A stretch of 64,000 bases of DNA, from positions 1-64,000 of the forward strand of contig NZ_WWEQ01000001.1 in the NCBI RefSeq assembly GCF_009857845.1. The letters run 5' to 3'. A program made the translations under genes and the position numbers. The notes beneath the pieces are model-generated. The model saw only the letters and a program-made list of their open reading frames with translations, did no database searches and was not told the DNA's origin. Below, piece by piece: positions 16,857 through 25,178 of this stretch. How positions within the stretch are numbered: position 1 is the first letter of the stretch; each line of letters starts with the position of its first letter. This DNA is from Brevibacterium rongguiense (GTDB lineage Bacteria; Actinomycetota; Actinomycetes; Actinomycetales; Brevibacteriaceae).

Positions 16857-17857
16857 AGGAACCCCACCCGCTCGTAGGCGGCGGCGACGGTCGGGTCGGC
16901 CACCTCGGCGGCCCGCTGCGCGCCAGCCGCGAGGATGCGGGTGAGCTCGGCGCGGTCGGCGAGCAGCTCGAGGGTCCGCTCGCGCACGGGCGCCAGCGTC
17001 TCGACGGCGAGGTCCGCGAGCTCGCCCTTGAGGTGGCCGTACATCTTGCCCTCGAAGTGCTCGACGGCGGTGGCCATGTCCACGCCCGCCAGCGAGGAGT
17101 AGATGGTGAGGAGGTTGCTCACCCCCGGCTTCGCCTCGCGGTCGAAGGCGACCTCGGTGCCGTCGTCGGTGACCGCGGACTTGAACTTCTTCGCGATCGC
17201 CTTGGGCTCGTCGAGGATGCCCACGAGCCCCGCCGGGGACTGCGCGGACTTCGACATCTTGGCGGTGGGGTCCTGCAGGTCGTAGATCTTCGCGGTCTCC
17301 TTCACGATCCCGGGCTCGGGCACCGTGAACGTGTGGCCGAAGCGCTTGTTGAAGCGCTCGGCCAGGTTGCGCGTGAGCTCGAGGTGCTGGCGCTGGTCCT
17401 CGCCCACCGGCACCACGTCGGCCTGGTAGAGGAGGATGTCCGCTGCCATGAGCGCGGGGTAGGTCAGCAGTCCCAGGGACACCTGCTCGTTCTTCGCGGA
17501 CTTGTCCTTGAACTGGGTCATCCGCCGCGCCTCGCCCTCGGAGGCCACGCACTCCATGATCCAGCCCAGCTTGGGGTGGGCGTCGACCTGGGACTGGACG
17601 AAGAGGACCGAGCGCTCCGGATCCACGCCCGCGGCGATGAACTGGGCGGCGGTGAGCAGCGTCCGCTCGCGCAGCTTGGCCGGATCCTGAGGCACCGTGA
17701 TCGCGTGCATGTTCGCGATGAAGTACCACGCATCGCTCGTCTCCTGCTGGGCCACGAACTGCTGGAGGGCGCCGATGTAGTTGCCCAGGTGCAGCGAGTC
17801 CGAGGTGGCCTGGATTCCGGAGAGCGAGCGGGGACGTGCGTGCGCGGTTGCGGTCAT
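16853..17857 (-). CDS. trpS: Tryptophanyl-tRNA synthetase
   Basis: A class I synthetase of 334 residues charging tRNA-Trp. The HIGH-like HLGN is at 23-26 and KMSKS at 200-204; [12 protein letters not shown] is also typical. Start ATG 17857 matches the family length; the frame is open upstream but unlikely to be translated. A weak -10 (CAGAAT) lies six bases before the ATG. Confidence 0.96.
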   Translation of the reverse strand: MTATAHARPRSLSGIQATSDSLHLGNYIGALQQFVAQQETSDAWYFIANMHAITVPQDPAKLRERTLLTAAQFIAAGVDPERSVLFVQSQVDAHPKLGWIMECVASEGEARRMTQFKDKSAKNEQVSLGLLTYPALMAADILLYQADVVPVGEDQRQHLELTRNLAERFNKRFGHTFTVPEPGIVKETAKIYDLQDPTAKMSKSAQSPAGLVGILDEPKAIAKKFKSAVTDDGTEVAFDREAKPGVSNLLTIYSSLAGVDMATAVEHFEGKMYGHLKGELADLAVETLAPVRERTLELLADRAELTRILAAGAQRAAEVADPTVAAAYERVGFL

Positions 17858-17863
17858 GGCCCC

Positions 17864-17869
17864 ATTCTG
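17864..17869 (-). promoter_or_regulatory. -10-like box CAGAAT before trpS; leaderless start possible
   Basis: CAGAAT on the minus strand, then GGGGCC, then the ATG, the same spacing as at manC. It is a weak hexamer. Confidence 0.3.
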
Positions 17870-17919
17870 CCACCCGCGCCCGCCGCGCCGCGGCTCGCCG
17901 CTGCGGGCCCGCCCGCGCC

Positions 17920-17953
17920 CGGGCCCGAGGTGCGGGCGCCGGCCCGCACCTCG
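17920..17953. repeat. Strong hairpin 63 bases upstream of trpS
   Basis: A perfect 15-base-pair stem (17920-17934 with 17939-17953), loop GCCG. It lies between divergent genes, where a terminator is not expected. It may insulate the two promoters or act in the trpS leader if transcription starts further upstream. Confidence 0.55.
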
Positions 17954-18041
17954 GGCGCGGGAACGGCGCCGACGCTGTGCGGCCGGGGCGGGTGAACCGG
18001 GTGCGTTCATAACATTTCGGGCGTCAAAGCCCCGCCCGGAG

Positions 18042-18057
18042 TGTGACGCATTGGACA
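18042..18057 (+). promoter_or_regulatory. CRP/GlxR-like half site before cstA
   Basis: TGTGA-N6-GGACA matches the left half of the CRP/GlxR consensus TGTGA-N6-TCACA fully, and the right half in three of five bases. In corynebacteria GlxR controls carbon-starvation genes, but here only the partial sequence match supports it. Confidence 0.3.
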
Positions 18058-18191
18058 CCACCGGGCGCAGGCCTCACCCTAAGAGGGTCGTAAGCCAACT
18101 CACAGACTTCCCACACCTCCGCGGGCACGCTCCCGGCCCCAGGGCCCCGCCTGCTGCGGATCCCCATGGATGTAGGAGCAAAGGAGCCCCG

Positions 18192-20426
18192 ATGTCGGTC
18201 GAAATCGTCAGAACCGAGGAGTCGCTGCCGCCGGTGGCGGTCGTCGAGAAGCCCCGGTGGACCCCCGCGAAGATCGCGCTGTGGGCCGCCATCGCCATCA
18301 TCGCCGCGCTCGGCTGGATCATGGTCGCGTTCGTGCGCGGAGAGAACCTCAGCGCCAGCTGGTTCGTCGCCGCGGCGGTCGGCAGCTACCTCGTGGCCTA
18401 CCGCTTCTACGCGAAGTTCATCGAGTGGAAGGTCTGCCGTCCGGACCCCCGCCGAGCCACCCCGGCGGAGATCAACGACAACGGCCGGGACTTCGCACCC
18501 ACGGACCGCCGCGTGCTCTTCGGCCACCACTTCGCCGCGATCTCCGGCGCCGGCCCGCTCGTGGGCCCCGTGCTCGCCGCCCAAATGGGCTACCTGCCCG
18601 GCACCCTGTGGATCATCTTCGGCGTCATCCTCGCCGGCGGTGTCCAGGACTACATGACCCTGTACTTCTCCACCCGGCGCAACGGCCGCTCGCTCGGCCA
18701 GATGGCCCGCGACGAGCTGGGCCGCACCGGCGGCATCATCGCCTCGATCGGCATCATCCTCATCATGGTGATCCTCATCGCCGTGCTCGGCATCGTCATC
18801 ATCAACGCCCTCGCCGAATCGCCCTGGGGCGTCTTCTCGATCGCGTGCACCATCCCGATCGCGCTGTTCATGGGCATCTACATGCGCTTCCTGCGCCCGG
18901 GCCGCGTCGTCGAGGTCTCCATCATCGGCGTCGTCCTCCTCATCCTCGCGATCGTCGCCGGCGGCTGGGTGCACAGCGATCCGACGTGGTCGGCGGTCTT
19001 CCACCTGGACAAGACGACGCTGGCCTGGTGCCTCATGATCTACGGCTTCTTCGCCGCGGTCCTGCCGGTGTGGGTGCTGCTGGCCCCGCGCGACTACCTG
19101 TCGACGTTCATGAAGATCGGCACGATCCTCCTGCTCGCCGTGGGCATCATCATCGCCAACCCCACCGTGCAGATGCCGGCGGTCACCGTCTTCGCCGGCA
19201 ACGCGAACGGCCCGGCCTTCGCGGGCACCCTGTTCCCGTTCCTCTTCATCACGATCGCGTGCGGCGCCCTGTCCGGGTTCCACGCGCTCATCTCCTCGGG
19301 CACCACCCCCAAGCTCATCGAGAAGGAATCGCAGATCCGCCTCATCGGCTACGGCGGCATGCTCATGGAGTCGTTCGTGGCGATCATGGCGCTCGTCGCG
19401 GCCATCAGCCTGGACAAGGGCCTGTACTTCGCGATGAACGCCGCCGAGCCGCTGACCGGCGGCACCGCGCAGGGAGCCGCCGAGTTCATCAACACGAAGC
19501 TCGGCATGCCGGGTGTGACGACCTCGCCCGAGTTCCTCCAGCAGGCGGCGGCCAATGTGGGCGAGCCCTCGATCGTCTCGCGCACCGGCGGTGCGCCCAC
19601 CCTGGCGATGGGCATGGCCAACATCCTCCACGGCGTCTTCGGCGGCCCGGCCTGGCAGAGCTTCTGGTATCACTTCGCGGTGATGTTCGAGGCGCTGTTC
19701 ATCCTCACGACGATCGACGCCGGCACCCGCGTCGCCCGCTTCATGCTCTCGGACCTGCTGGGCAACTTCCACCGGAAGTTCCGCGACCCGTCGTGGACCG
19801 TGGGCGCGTGGCTGACCACGCTCGTCATGGTCGGCGGCTGGGGCTCGATCCTCATCATGGGCGTGACGGACCCGCTGGGCGGCATCAACACCCTCTACCC
19901 GCTGTTCGGCATCTCCAACCAGCTGCTGGCGGCGATCGCGCTGGCCGTCATCTTCGCGATCGTGTGCAAGTCCGGCCTGGCCAAGTGGGCGTGGATCCCG
20001 GGCCTGCCGCTCGCGTGGGACCTCATCGTCACGATGACCGCGTCGTGGCAGAAGATCTTCTCCTCCAACCCGAAGCTCGGCTACTGGGCGCAGCACAGCG
20101 CGTACAAGCAGGCGCTCGACGCCGGCCAGACCGAGCTCGGCACCACGAAGGGGGTCGCTCAGATGGAGGCGGTCGTGCGCAACACGTTCATCCAGGGCAC
20201 CCTGTCGATCGTGTTCGCCGCGCTCGTGCTCCTCGTCGTGCTCATGGCGCTCTACGTGTCGATCAAGGCCATCCGCACGCACGTCTTCTCCACCTCCGAG
20301 GAGCCGTTCGTCGAGACGCGCATGTTCGCGCCTGCGGGCCTTATCTCCACGAAGGCCGAGCGCGAGGTGGCCGCCGAGTGGGCGGCCAGCGGCAAGGCCC
20401 CCGAACGGGTGGGAGGGGCGCACTGA
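18192..20426 (+). CDS. cstA: Carbon starvation protein CstA (pyruvate/peptide transporter family)
   Basis: A membrane protein of 744 residues with many hydrophobic helices. GHHFAAISGAGPLVGPV and QMGYLPGTLWI are hallmark sequences of the CstA family, which imports pyruvate (BtsT) or peptides. The frame opens earlier, but the ATG at 18192 has AAGGAG before it and gives the expected cytoplasmic N-terminus. The C-terminal 40 residues are hydrophilic. The small ybdD gene overlaps its stop codon. Confidence 0.96.
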   Translation: MSVEIVRTEESLPPVAVVEKPRWTPAKIALWAAIAIIAALGWIMVAFVRGENLSASWFVAAAVGSYLVAYRFYAKFIEWKVCRPDPRRATPAEINDNGRDFAPTDRRVLFGHHFAAISGAGPLVGPVLAAQMGYLPGTLWIIFGVILAGGVQDYMTLYFSTRRNGRSLGQMARDELGRTGGIIASIGIILIMVILIAVLGIVIINALAESPWGVFSIACTIPIALFMGIYMRFLRPGRVVEVSIIGVVLLILAIVAGGWVHSDPTWSAVFHLDKTTLAWCLMIYGFFAAVLPVWVLLAPRDYLSTFMKIGTILLLAVGIIIANPTVQMPAVTVFAGNANGPAFAGTLFPFLFITIACGALSGFHALISSGTTPKLIEKESQIRLIGYGGMLMESFVAIMALVAAISLDKGLYFAMNAAEPLTGGTAQGAAEFINTKLGMPGVTTSPEFLQQAAANVGEPSIVSRTGGAPTLAMGMANILHGVFGGPAWQSFWYHFAVMFEALFILTTIDAGTRVARFMLSDLLGNFHRKFRDPSWTVGAWLTTLVMVGGWGSILIMGVTDPLGGINTLYPLFGISNQLLAAIALAVIFAIVCKSGLAKWAWIPGLPLAWDLIVTMTASWQKIFSSNPKLGYWAQHSAYKQALDAGQTELGTTKGVAQMEAVVRNTFIQGTLSIVFAALVLLVVLMALYVSIKAIRTHVFSTSEEPFVETRMFAPAGLISTKAEREVAAEWAASGKAPERVGGAH

Positions 20427-20632
20427 TGCCCCGCGCGCTGGCGCTTGCCGCGCGGCCCTTCACGGCCGCGTGGTGGTACCTCAAGGAGGTGATGGGCGAG
20501 AACGCCTACGTCCACTACCTGGAGTCCTTCGAGCGCCGGCACGGCACCCGCGAGGGCGCGATGGGCGAGCGCGAGTTCTGGCGCGACCTCACCGACGCGC
20601 AGGACCGCGATCCGAAGGCGCGCTGCTGCTGA
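20426..20632 (+). CDS. YbdD/YjiX family small protein, CstA partner
   Basis: A 68-residue protein overlapping the cstA stop by one base (TGATG). It has FTAAWWYLKEVMGENAYVHY, HGTREGAMGEREFWRD and ends KARCC, which fit the YbdD/YjiX (DUF466) family almost always found right after CstA. The family is thought to help or regulate the transporter; the mechanism is not known to me. Confidence 0.93.
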   Translation: MPRALALAARPFTAAWWYLKEVMGENAYVHYLESFERRHGTREGAMGEREFWRDLTDAQDRDPKARCC

Positions 20633-20684
20633 GGCGGTTGCACTGGCGGCACTGAACCGCCTGGTGCCGTCCGCACCACTCCCC

Positions 20685-20722
20685 GAGGGCCGGGGCTTTC
20701 CGATCGGAGGGCCCCGGCCCTC
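20685..20722 (+). terminator. Terminator after cstA-ybdD
   Basis: A perfect 12-base-pair stem, GAGGGCCGGGGC with GCCCCGGCCCTC, around a 14-base loop, 52 bases after the ybdD stop. Confidence 0.7.
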
Positions 20723-20974
20723 GCGCATGCCCCCGAGCGGAGCCGCTGGCCGTGTGGGCTCCGCGCAGGGGCGGCCCGCCGCAGGCCGGTACCGCAGGGC
20801 GGAGCCGCGGCGCGGAACAGCCCTGCGCATGGGCTTCGCACACGGCGTGGGAGACCGCGCGGCGCGGGACGCGGGCAGAGTTCCGCATACACGCAGCTGG
20901 GCCCCGGAGGCGGATGCCTCCGGGGCCCAGCTGGCGCGGGGAGCGCCCGCGGTCGGGTGAGCGGTGCCGCCCGC
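20723..20974. other. Intergenic segment with a second strong hairpin
   Basis: About 250 bases with no convincing gene. The second hairpin (20894-20933) is listed separately. The rest is GC-rich sequence with only short overlapping frames. Confidence 0.5.
20894..20933 (-). terminator. 18-base-pair hairpin downstream of the broken LPRTG gene
   Basis: CAGCTGGGCCCCGGAGGC pairs perfectly with its complement around a GGAT loop, 42 bases after the stop codon of the surface-protein remnant. It probably ended the original transcript and still ends the xth transcript. Confidence 0.65.
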
Positions 20975-21332
20975 TCAGCCGTTCATGCGCCGGCGCGTGA
21001 CGAACACCGTCGCGCCGCCGATGACGAGCAGCGCCGTGCCCAGGCCGAGCGCGCCGAGCTCGGCACCGGTGCGCGGCAGGCTGCCGTTGCCACCGCCGTT
21101 CGAGTCGTCGCCCGACCCGTTGTCGCCGTTGCCGCCGCCGTTGCCGTTGTCGCCGTCGTCATCGCTGCCGCCCTTGTGGGGGGTGTCGGTGACGCGGAAG
21201 CTATCGGCCAGCTTCTCGCCGTCGGCGGTGGCGACGACCTTGTAGAGCCCCAGGTACGCGCTGGGGTTCGAGGCGTCGGTCCCGAAGACCTTCCAGGTGG
21301 CGGTGGAGTGGGAGCTGGGGCGGCGCCCGGGC
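20975..21332 (-). pseudogene. 3' remnant of an LPXTG-type surface protein gene
   Basis: The minus strand encodes the end of a sortase substrate: a beta-rich segment (TWKVFGTDASNPSAYLGLYK), a Gly/Asp/Asn/Ser-rich spacer, the sorting signal LPRTG, a hydrophobic helix (LGALGLGTALLVIGGATVFV), then RRRMNG and stop. No start codon lies in frame between the stop of xth (21333) and this segment, and the frame differs from xth. About 118 residues remain. It implies that sortase-anchored proteins exist, or existed, in this organism. Confidence 0.75.
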
Positions 21333-22145
21333 TCAGCCCTGCAGGTCCGGCAGGTCGTAGTCGATGACGAGGGGGGCGTGGTCCGACCAGCGCTCTCCCC
21401 AGCTGGGCGCCCGGTCGACGCGAGCCGTGCGCGCCAGCGCGGCGAGTTCCGGGGTGGCCAGCTGGTAGTCGATCCGCCACCCGGCGTCGTTGTCGAACGC
21501 CTGCCCGCGCATCGACCACCACGTGTAGGGCCCCGGGACCTCACCGGCGAGCAGCCGGTGGACGTCCACCCAGCCCAGCTCCCCGAAGAAGCGGTCGAAG
21601 TAGGCCCGCTCCTCCGGCAGGAAGCCCGCCTTCTTCCGGTTGGCCTTCCAGTTCTTGATGTCGAGCTCCGTGTGCCCCACGTTGAGGTCGCCCGTCACGA
21701 GGGCGAAGTCCGCGTGCTCGCGCAGCTCCGGGAGGCGCGTGAGCATCCGGTTCATGAACCGGTACTTGTCCTCCTGCTTGGGGGTGCCCGCCTCCCCCGA
21801 ATGCACGTAGGCGGAGACGAGGGTGAGCAGCGAGCCGTCGGCGAGCTCGTAGTCGGCCTCGAGCCAGCGCCCGGCCCGGTCGAAGTACTCATCGCCGATC
21901 CCCCGGCGCACCGCGCGGGCGGGCACCCGGCCCAGCACCGCGACGCCTGCGCGGCCCTTGGCCTCGGCGTCCGCGCTGTGGGCGTGCATGCCCAGCGGCT
22001 CCATGGCGCTCAGGGCGACGTCGTCCTGCGCGCGGACCTCCTGCAGCGTCATGAGGTGGGCCCCGGCCTCGCGTGCCCACGGCTCCATGCCCTTGCGCAT
22101 GGCCGCGCGGATGCCGTTGACGTTGACGCCTGCGATGCGAATCAT
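21333..22145 (-). CDS. xth: Exodeoxyribonuclease III (AP endonuclease)
   Basis: A protein of 270 residues of the EEP nuclease fold acting in base excision repair. Motifs: VNVNGIRAA near the start, TLQEVRAQ with the metal Glu, VTGDLNVGHTELD, and the C-terminal WSDHAPLVIDY with the catalytic Asp-His. Full length for the family. Start ATG 22145, divergent from the GNAT gene, 58 bases apart. Confidence 0.94.
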   Translation of the reverse strand: MIRIAGVNVNGIRAAMRKGMEPWAREAGAHLMTLQEVRAQDDVALSAMEPLGMHAHSADAEAKGRAGVAVLGRVPARAVRRGIGDEYFDRAGRWLEADYELADGSLLTLVSAYVHSGEAGTPKQEDKYRFMNRMLTRLPELREHADFALVTGDLNVGHTELDIKNWKANRKKAGFLPEERAYFDRFFGELGWVDVHRLLAGEVPGPYTWWSMRGQAFDNDAGWRIDYQLATPELAALARTARVDRAPSWGERWSDHAPLVIDYDLPDLQG

Positions 22146-22203
22146 GGCTCCATCCTTTCACGGGGGCGTATTGTTGAACCAACGCCGACCACGAGGAGGA
22201 GCC

Positions 22204-22695
22204 ATGGCGGATTCGACCGACTACGACGCCGATCGCCTGACGATCAGCCCCCTGGACGAGATCGATGCGCTCGAGCTGCGCGACTTCCTCGTCACCGCCC
22301 AGGAGGACTTCTGGGGCGAGCGCGACCTGACCTCGAGCCATGATCCCTACTGGTTCCGCCAGCTCGACTCGTCCGGCCTCGTGGCCCGCTACCAGAACCA
22401 GATCGTGGGCTACCTGCTGGGCGTCGTCCCGCAGGAGGGGCCGGGCTATATCCACCTCGCCGCCGCGCACAACGACTTCCGGCACCTGGGGATCGGGCGC
22501 GCGCTCTACGCCGCGTTCGTCGACCGCGCCCGGCAGCTGGGCAAGCAGGAGGTCCAGGCGACCACGGAGCCGGAGAACACCGGGGCGATCGCCTTCCACA
22601 CGGACCTGGGCTTCGAGAGCGAGCTCATCAGCGACTACGCGGGCCCCGAGCGCCCGCGCGTGCTGTTCACCCGCTCCCTGACCGTGGAGAGCTGA
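22204..22695 (+). CDS. GNAT-family N-acetyltransferase
   Basis: A protein of 163 residues with the acetyl-CoA-binding motif RHLGIGRALYAAFVDRA and the later ENTGAIAFHTDLGF segment. Such enzymes acetylate small amines or protein N-termini; the substrate is not readable. GAGGAGGAG precedes the ATG. Conserved acidic residues lie near the N-terminus. Confidence 0.88.
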   Translation: MADSTDYDADRLTISPLDEIDALELRDFLVTAQEDFWGERDLTSSHDPYWFRQLDSSGLVARYQNQIVGYLLGVVPQEGPGYIHLAAAHNDFRHLGIGRALYAAFVDRARQLGKQEVQATTEPENTGAIAFHTDLGFESELISDYAGPERPRVLFTRSLTVES

Positions 22696-22702
22696 GCCTC
22701 CC

Positions 22703-22761
22703 GCACTCGCAGACGCAGCACTCCCAGTCGCCGCACTCGCAGTCCCCGCACTGCAGACGCG
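22703..22761. repeat. Four tandem copies of a 15-base repeat
   Basis: GCACTCGCAGACGCA, GCACTCCCAGTCGCC, GCACTCGCAGTCCCC and a shortened fourth copy starting GCACTGCAGACGC run head to tail between the GNAT stop and the terminator. They are noncoding and degenerate, without spacers, so not a CRISPR array. Confidence 0.65.
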
Positions 22762-22805
22762 CCCGAGGCGCGGTCCGAGCATCGCTCGGGCCGCGCCTCG
22801 GGCGC
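22759..22805. terminator. Shared terminator between GNAT and folD
   Basis: A 22-pair stem with a single T-G wobble and a 3-base loop (ATC), from 22759 to 22805. It lies between convergent genes and can serve both directions. Confidence 0.8.
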
Positions 22806-22824
22806 TGTGGGAGGAGTGCGCCGC

Positions 22825-23709
22825 CTACGCGCGGTCCGCCTGCGCCTCCGCGAGGTCGACGACGTTGGCCAGCAGCATGGCCCGGGTCATGGGGCCCACT
22901 CCCCCGGGGTTGGGCGAGTACCACGAGGCGCGCTCCCGGGCCTCGCGCGAGATATCGCCCACGACCTTCGACTTGCCGGTCTCCGGATCCTCCTCGCGGG
23001 AGACGCCCACATCGATGAGCACGGCCCCGTCCTTGACCATGTCCGCGCTCACGATGTCCTTGACCCCGGCGGCGGAGACGATGACGTCGGCCTGCCGGAC
23101 CAGGTCGGCCAGGTTCCGCGTGCCGGTGTGCGTGAGGGTGGCGGTCGCATTGACCGCCTTGCGGGTCAGCAGCAGGCCGATGGGCCGGCCCACGGTGACG
23201 CCGCGGCCCAGGACGACGACGTGCTTGCCGGCCATGTCGATGCCGTGGCGCTCCATGAGCTCGACGATGCCGCGCGGGGTGCACGGCAGGGGCGTGTCGA
23301 TGGGGCCGTTGACCCGCAGCACCAGGCGTCCGAGGCTCGTCGGGTGCAGCCCGTCGGCGTCCTTGTCCGGGTCGACGAGCTCGAGCACGCGGTTGGCGTC
23401 GATCCCGTCGGGCAGGGGCAGCTGGACGATGAAGCCGGTGCAGGCCGGGTCCTCGTTGAGCCGGCGCACCGCCGCCTCGATATCGGCCTGCGAGGCGGTG
23501 GCGGGCAGGTCCTCGCGGATCGAGGCGATGCCCACCTCGGCGCAGTCGCGGTGCTTGCCCGCAACGTACCACTGCGAACCCGGGTCCTTGCCCACGAGCA
23601 GCGTGCCCAGGCCGGGCGTGCGGCCGGCCGCGGCGAGCGCCTCGACGCGCGCGGCGAGCTCGCCCTTGATCGCCTTGGCCGTGGCCTTGCCGTCCAGGAC
23701 CTGTGCCAT
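22825..23709 (-). CDS. folD: Methylenetetrahydrofolate dehydrogenase / cyclohydrolase
   Basis: A bifunctional enzyme of 294 residues that interconverts 5,10-methylene-THF and 10-formyl-THF. QLPLPDGID and the NADP-binding [17 protein letters not shown] are hallmarks; [12 protein letters not shown] is close to the family's usual PGGVGPMT. The ATG overlaps the glyA stop (TGATG). With glyA upstream and purU divergent, it forms a one-carbon group under riboswitch control. Confidence 0.96.
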   Translation of the reverse strand: MAQVLDGKATAKAIKGELAARVEALAAAGRTPGLGTLLVGKDPGSQWYVAGKHRDCAEVGIASIREDLPATASQADIEAAVRRLNEDPACTGFIVQLPLPDGIDANRVLELVDPDKDADGLHPTSLGRLVLRVNGPIDTPLPCTPRGIVELMERHGIDMAGKHVVVLGRGVTVGRPIGLLLTRKAVNATATLTHTGTRNLADLVRQADVIVSAAGVKDIVSADMVKDGAVLIDVGVSREEDPETGKSKVVGDISREARERASWYSPNPGGVGPMTRAMLLANVVDLAEAQADRA

Positions 23710-24992
23710 CAGTACTGCTCCAGTCCGTCGTAGAGGGGGAAGTCCGCGGTGAGCTTCGCGACCCGGCCGCGCAGCGCCTGGGCGTCCGCGCCGGGCTTGA
23801 GCGCCTCGGCGATGACGTCGGCGACCTCGGCGAACTCCGCATCGCCGAAGCCGCGGGTGGCCAGCGCCGGCGTGCCGATCCGCAGGCCGGAGGTGACCAT
23901 CGGGGGCCGCGGGTCGAAGGGCACGGCGTTGCGGTTGACCGTGATGCCGATCTCGTGGAGGAGGTCCTCGGCCTGCTTGCCGTCGAGCGCGGATTCGCGC
24001 AGGTCGACGAGGACGAGGTGGACATCGGTGCCGCCGGTCAGCACGCTGGCGCCGGCCTGGGCGACGTCGGAGGCCAGCAGGCGCTCGGCGAGGAGCCGGG
24101 CGCCGCGCACCGTGCGCTCCTGACGGTCCTTGAACTCCTGGCTCGCGGCGAGCTTGAAGGCGACGGCCTTGGCCGCGACGACGTGCATGAGCGGGCCGCC
24201 CTGCTGCCCCGGGAAGACGGCCGAGTTGAGCTTCTTGGCGTTGGCCTCGTCGCGGCTGAGGATGAAGCCGGAGCGGGGGCCGCCGATCGTCTTGTGCACG
24301 GTGGAGGAGACGACGTCGGCAAGCGGCACGGGGTTGGGGTGCAGCCCGGCGGCCACGAGGCCCGCGAAGTGGGCCATGTCGACCCACAGGGCCGCGCCGA
24401 CCTCGTCGGCGATCGCGCGGAACGCCTCGAAGTCGAGCTGGCGGGGGTACGCCGACCAGCCGGCGACGATGACCTTGGGCCGGTGCGCCAGCGCGCGCTC
24501 GCGGACCATGTCCATGTCGACGCGGTAGGTCTGCGGGTCCACCTCGTAGGTGGAGACGTCGAACAGGCGGCCGGAGAAGTTGAGCTTCATGCCGTGGGTG
24601 AGGTGCCCGCCGTGGGCCAGGTCGAGGCCGAGCAGGCCGTCGCCGGGGCGGGCGAAGGCGTGCATGACGGCGGCGTTCGCGCTCGCGCCGGAATGGGGCT
24701 GGACGTTGGCGTAGGCCGCGCCGAAGAGCGACTTCGCACGGTCGATCGCGAGCTCCTCGGCGACGTCGACGAACTCGCAGCCGCCGTAGTAGCGGCGCCC
24801 GGGGTAGCCCTCGGCGTACTTGTTCGTCAGGACGGAGCCCTGCGCCTCGAGCACGGCGCGCGGAACGAAGTTCTCCGAGGCGATCATCTCCAGCGTCGAG
24901 CGCTGGCGATTGAGCTCGTCGTCGACGACGGCGGCGATCTCCGGGTCGATGGCGCCCAGCGAGGCGTCCATGGAATGCGGGCTAGTCGGCAA
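23709..24992 (-). CDS. glyA: Serine hydroxymethyltransferase
   Basis: A PLP enzyme of 427 residues making glycine and methylene-THF from serine and THF. The PLP lysine is Lys234 in [26 protein letters not shown] and [11 protein letters not shown] are also typical. I place the start at TTG 24992, because AAGGAG lies five bases before it; the ATG at 24971 has no ribosome binding site, and the longer frame would run into the riboswitch. Confidence 0.95.
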   Translation of the reverse strand: MPTSPHSMDASLGAIDPEIAAVVDDELNRQRSTLEMIASENFVPRAVLEAQGSVLTNKYAEGYPGRRYYGGCEFVDVAEELAIDRAKSLFGAAYANVQPHSGASANAAVMHAFARPGDGLLGLDLAHGGHLTHGMKLNFSGRLFDVSTYEVDPQTYRVDMDMVRERALAHRPKVIVAGWSAYPRQLDFEAFRAIADEVGAALWVDMAHFAGLVAAGLHPNPVPLADVVSSTVHKTIGGPRSGFILSRDEANAKKLNSAVFPGQQGGPLMHVVAAKAVAFKLAASQEFKDRQERTVRGARLLAERLLASDVAQAGASVLTGGTDVHLVLVDLRESALDGKQAEDLLHEIGITVNRNAVPFDPRPPMVTSGLRIGTPALATRGFGDAEFAEVADVIAEALKPGADAQALRGRVAKLTADFPLYDGLEQY

Positions 24993-25039
24993 AACGGCTC
25001 CTTGCGGTCTGCAGCACGGCAGCGCTGCGGTGTTCAACT

Positions 25040-25140
25040 CTGCTCGGCCCAGGCGAACGGCCTCCGGTGGCGGGGCAGCGCTGCCGCGCCCCGCGGTCGC
25101 TCCCCGTGGTGGGCTCCACTGTCTCGCCAGTCACGACCTG
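25040..25140 (-). promoter_or_regulatory. ZTP (pfl) riboswitch upstream of glyA-folD
   Basis: The minus strand carries the two conserved halves of the pfl motif. The first is GTCGTGACTGGCGA then ACCACGGGGAGCGACC (25138 down to 25095), where GGTCG pairs with CGACC. The second is GCCGTTCGCCTGGGC (25061 down to 25047). Between them lies a variable hairpin (GGCAGCGCTGCC area). Known ZTP riboswitches sense ZTP/ZMP, the signal of low 10-formyl-THF, and switch on glyA, folD and purH genes. No terminator with a T-run follows, so control may be at translation. Confidence 0.85.
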
Positions 25141-25166
25141 GGCTCAGACTACCAGCCGGCGATCCC

Positions 25167-25172
25167 TAGGAT
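25167..25172 (+). promoter_or_regulatory. -10 box TAGGAT of purU; leaderless start likely
   Basis: TAGGAT, then GAGGGC, then the ATG at 25179. The six-base gap means the mRNA would begin near the start codon; alternatively GAGGG serves as a very close Shine-Dalgarno sequence. Confidence 0.45.
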
Positions 25173-25178
25173 GAGGGC

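Larger units (their letters stand above)
17858..18191. other. Divergent trpS/cstA regulatory region
   Basis: This gap of 334 bases contains no gene. It holds the trpS -10-like box, a 15-base-pair GC hairpin (17920-17953), a CRP/GlxR-like sequence (18042-18057), a CCCTAAGAGGG stretch near 18075, and the cstA ribosome binding site AAGGAG. Confidence 0.6.

Noticed and set aside
17858-18000. A T-box leader controlling trpS
   Set aside because: No T-box consensus (AGGGTGGNACCGCG-like) or specifier structure seen; only one simple hairpin.
18024-20423. A 799-codon open frame antisense to cstA
   Set aside because: Composition is Asp/Glu/His/Arg-rich nonsense, and cstA on the other strand is a clear family member with a good ribosome binding site.
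20975-22145. A single nuclease with an LPXTG anchor (xth fused to the sorting signal)
   Set aside because: The two parts are in different frames, xth is full length with its own stop, and there is no slippery run at the junction.
22703-22761. CRISPR-like repeats
   Set aside because: Units are 15 bases, directly abutting, degenerate, with no spacers and no cas genes in the window.
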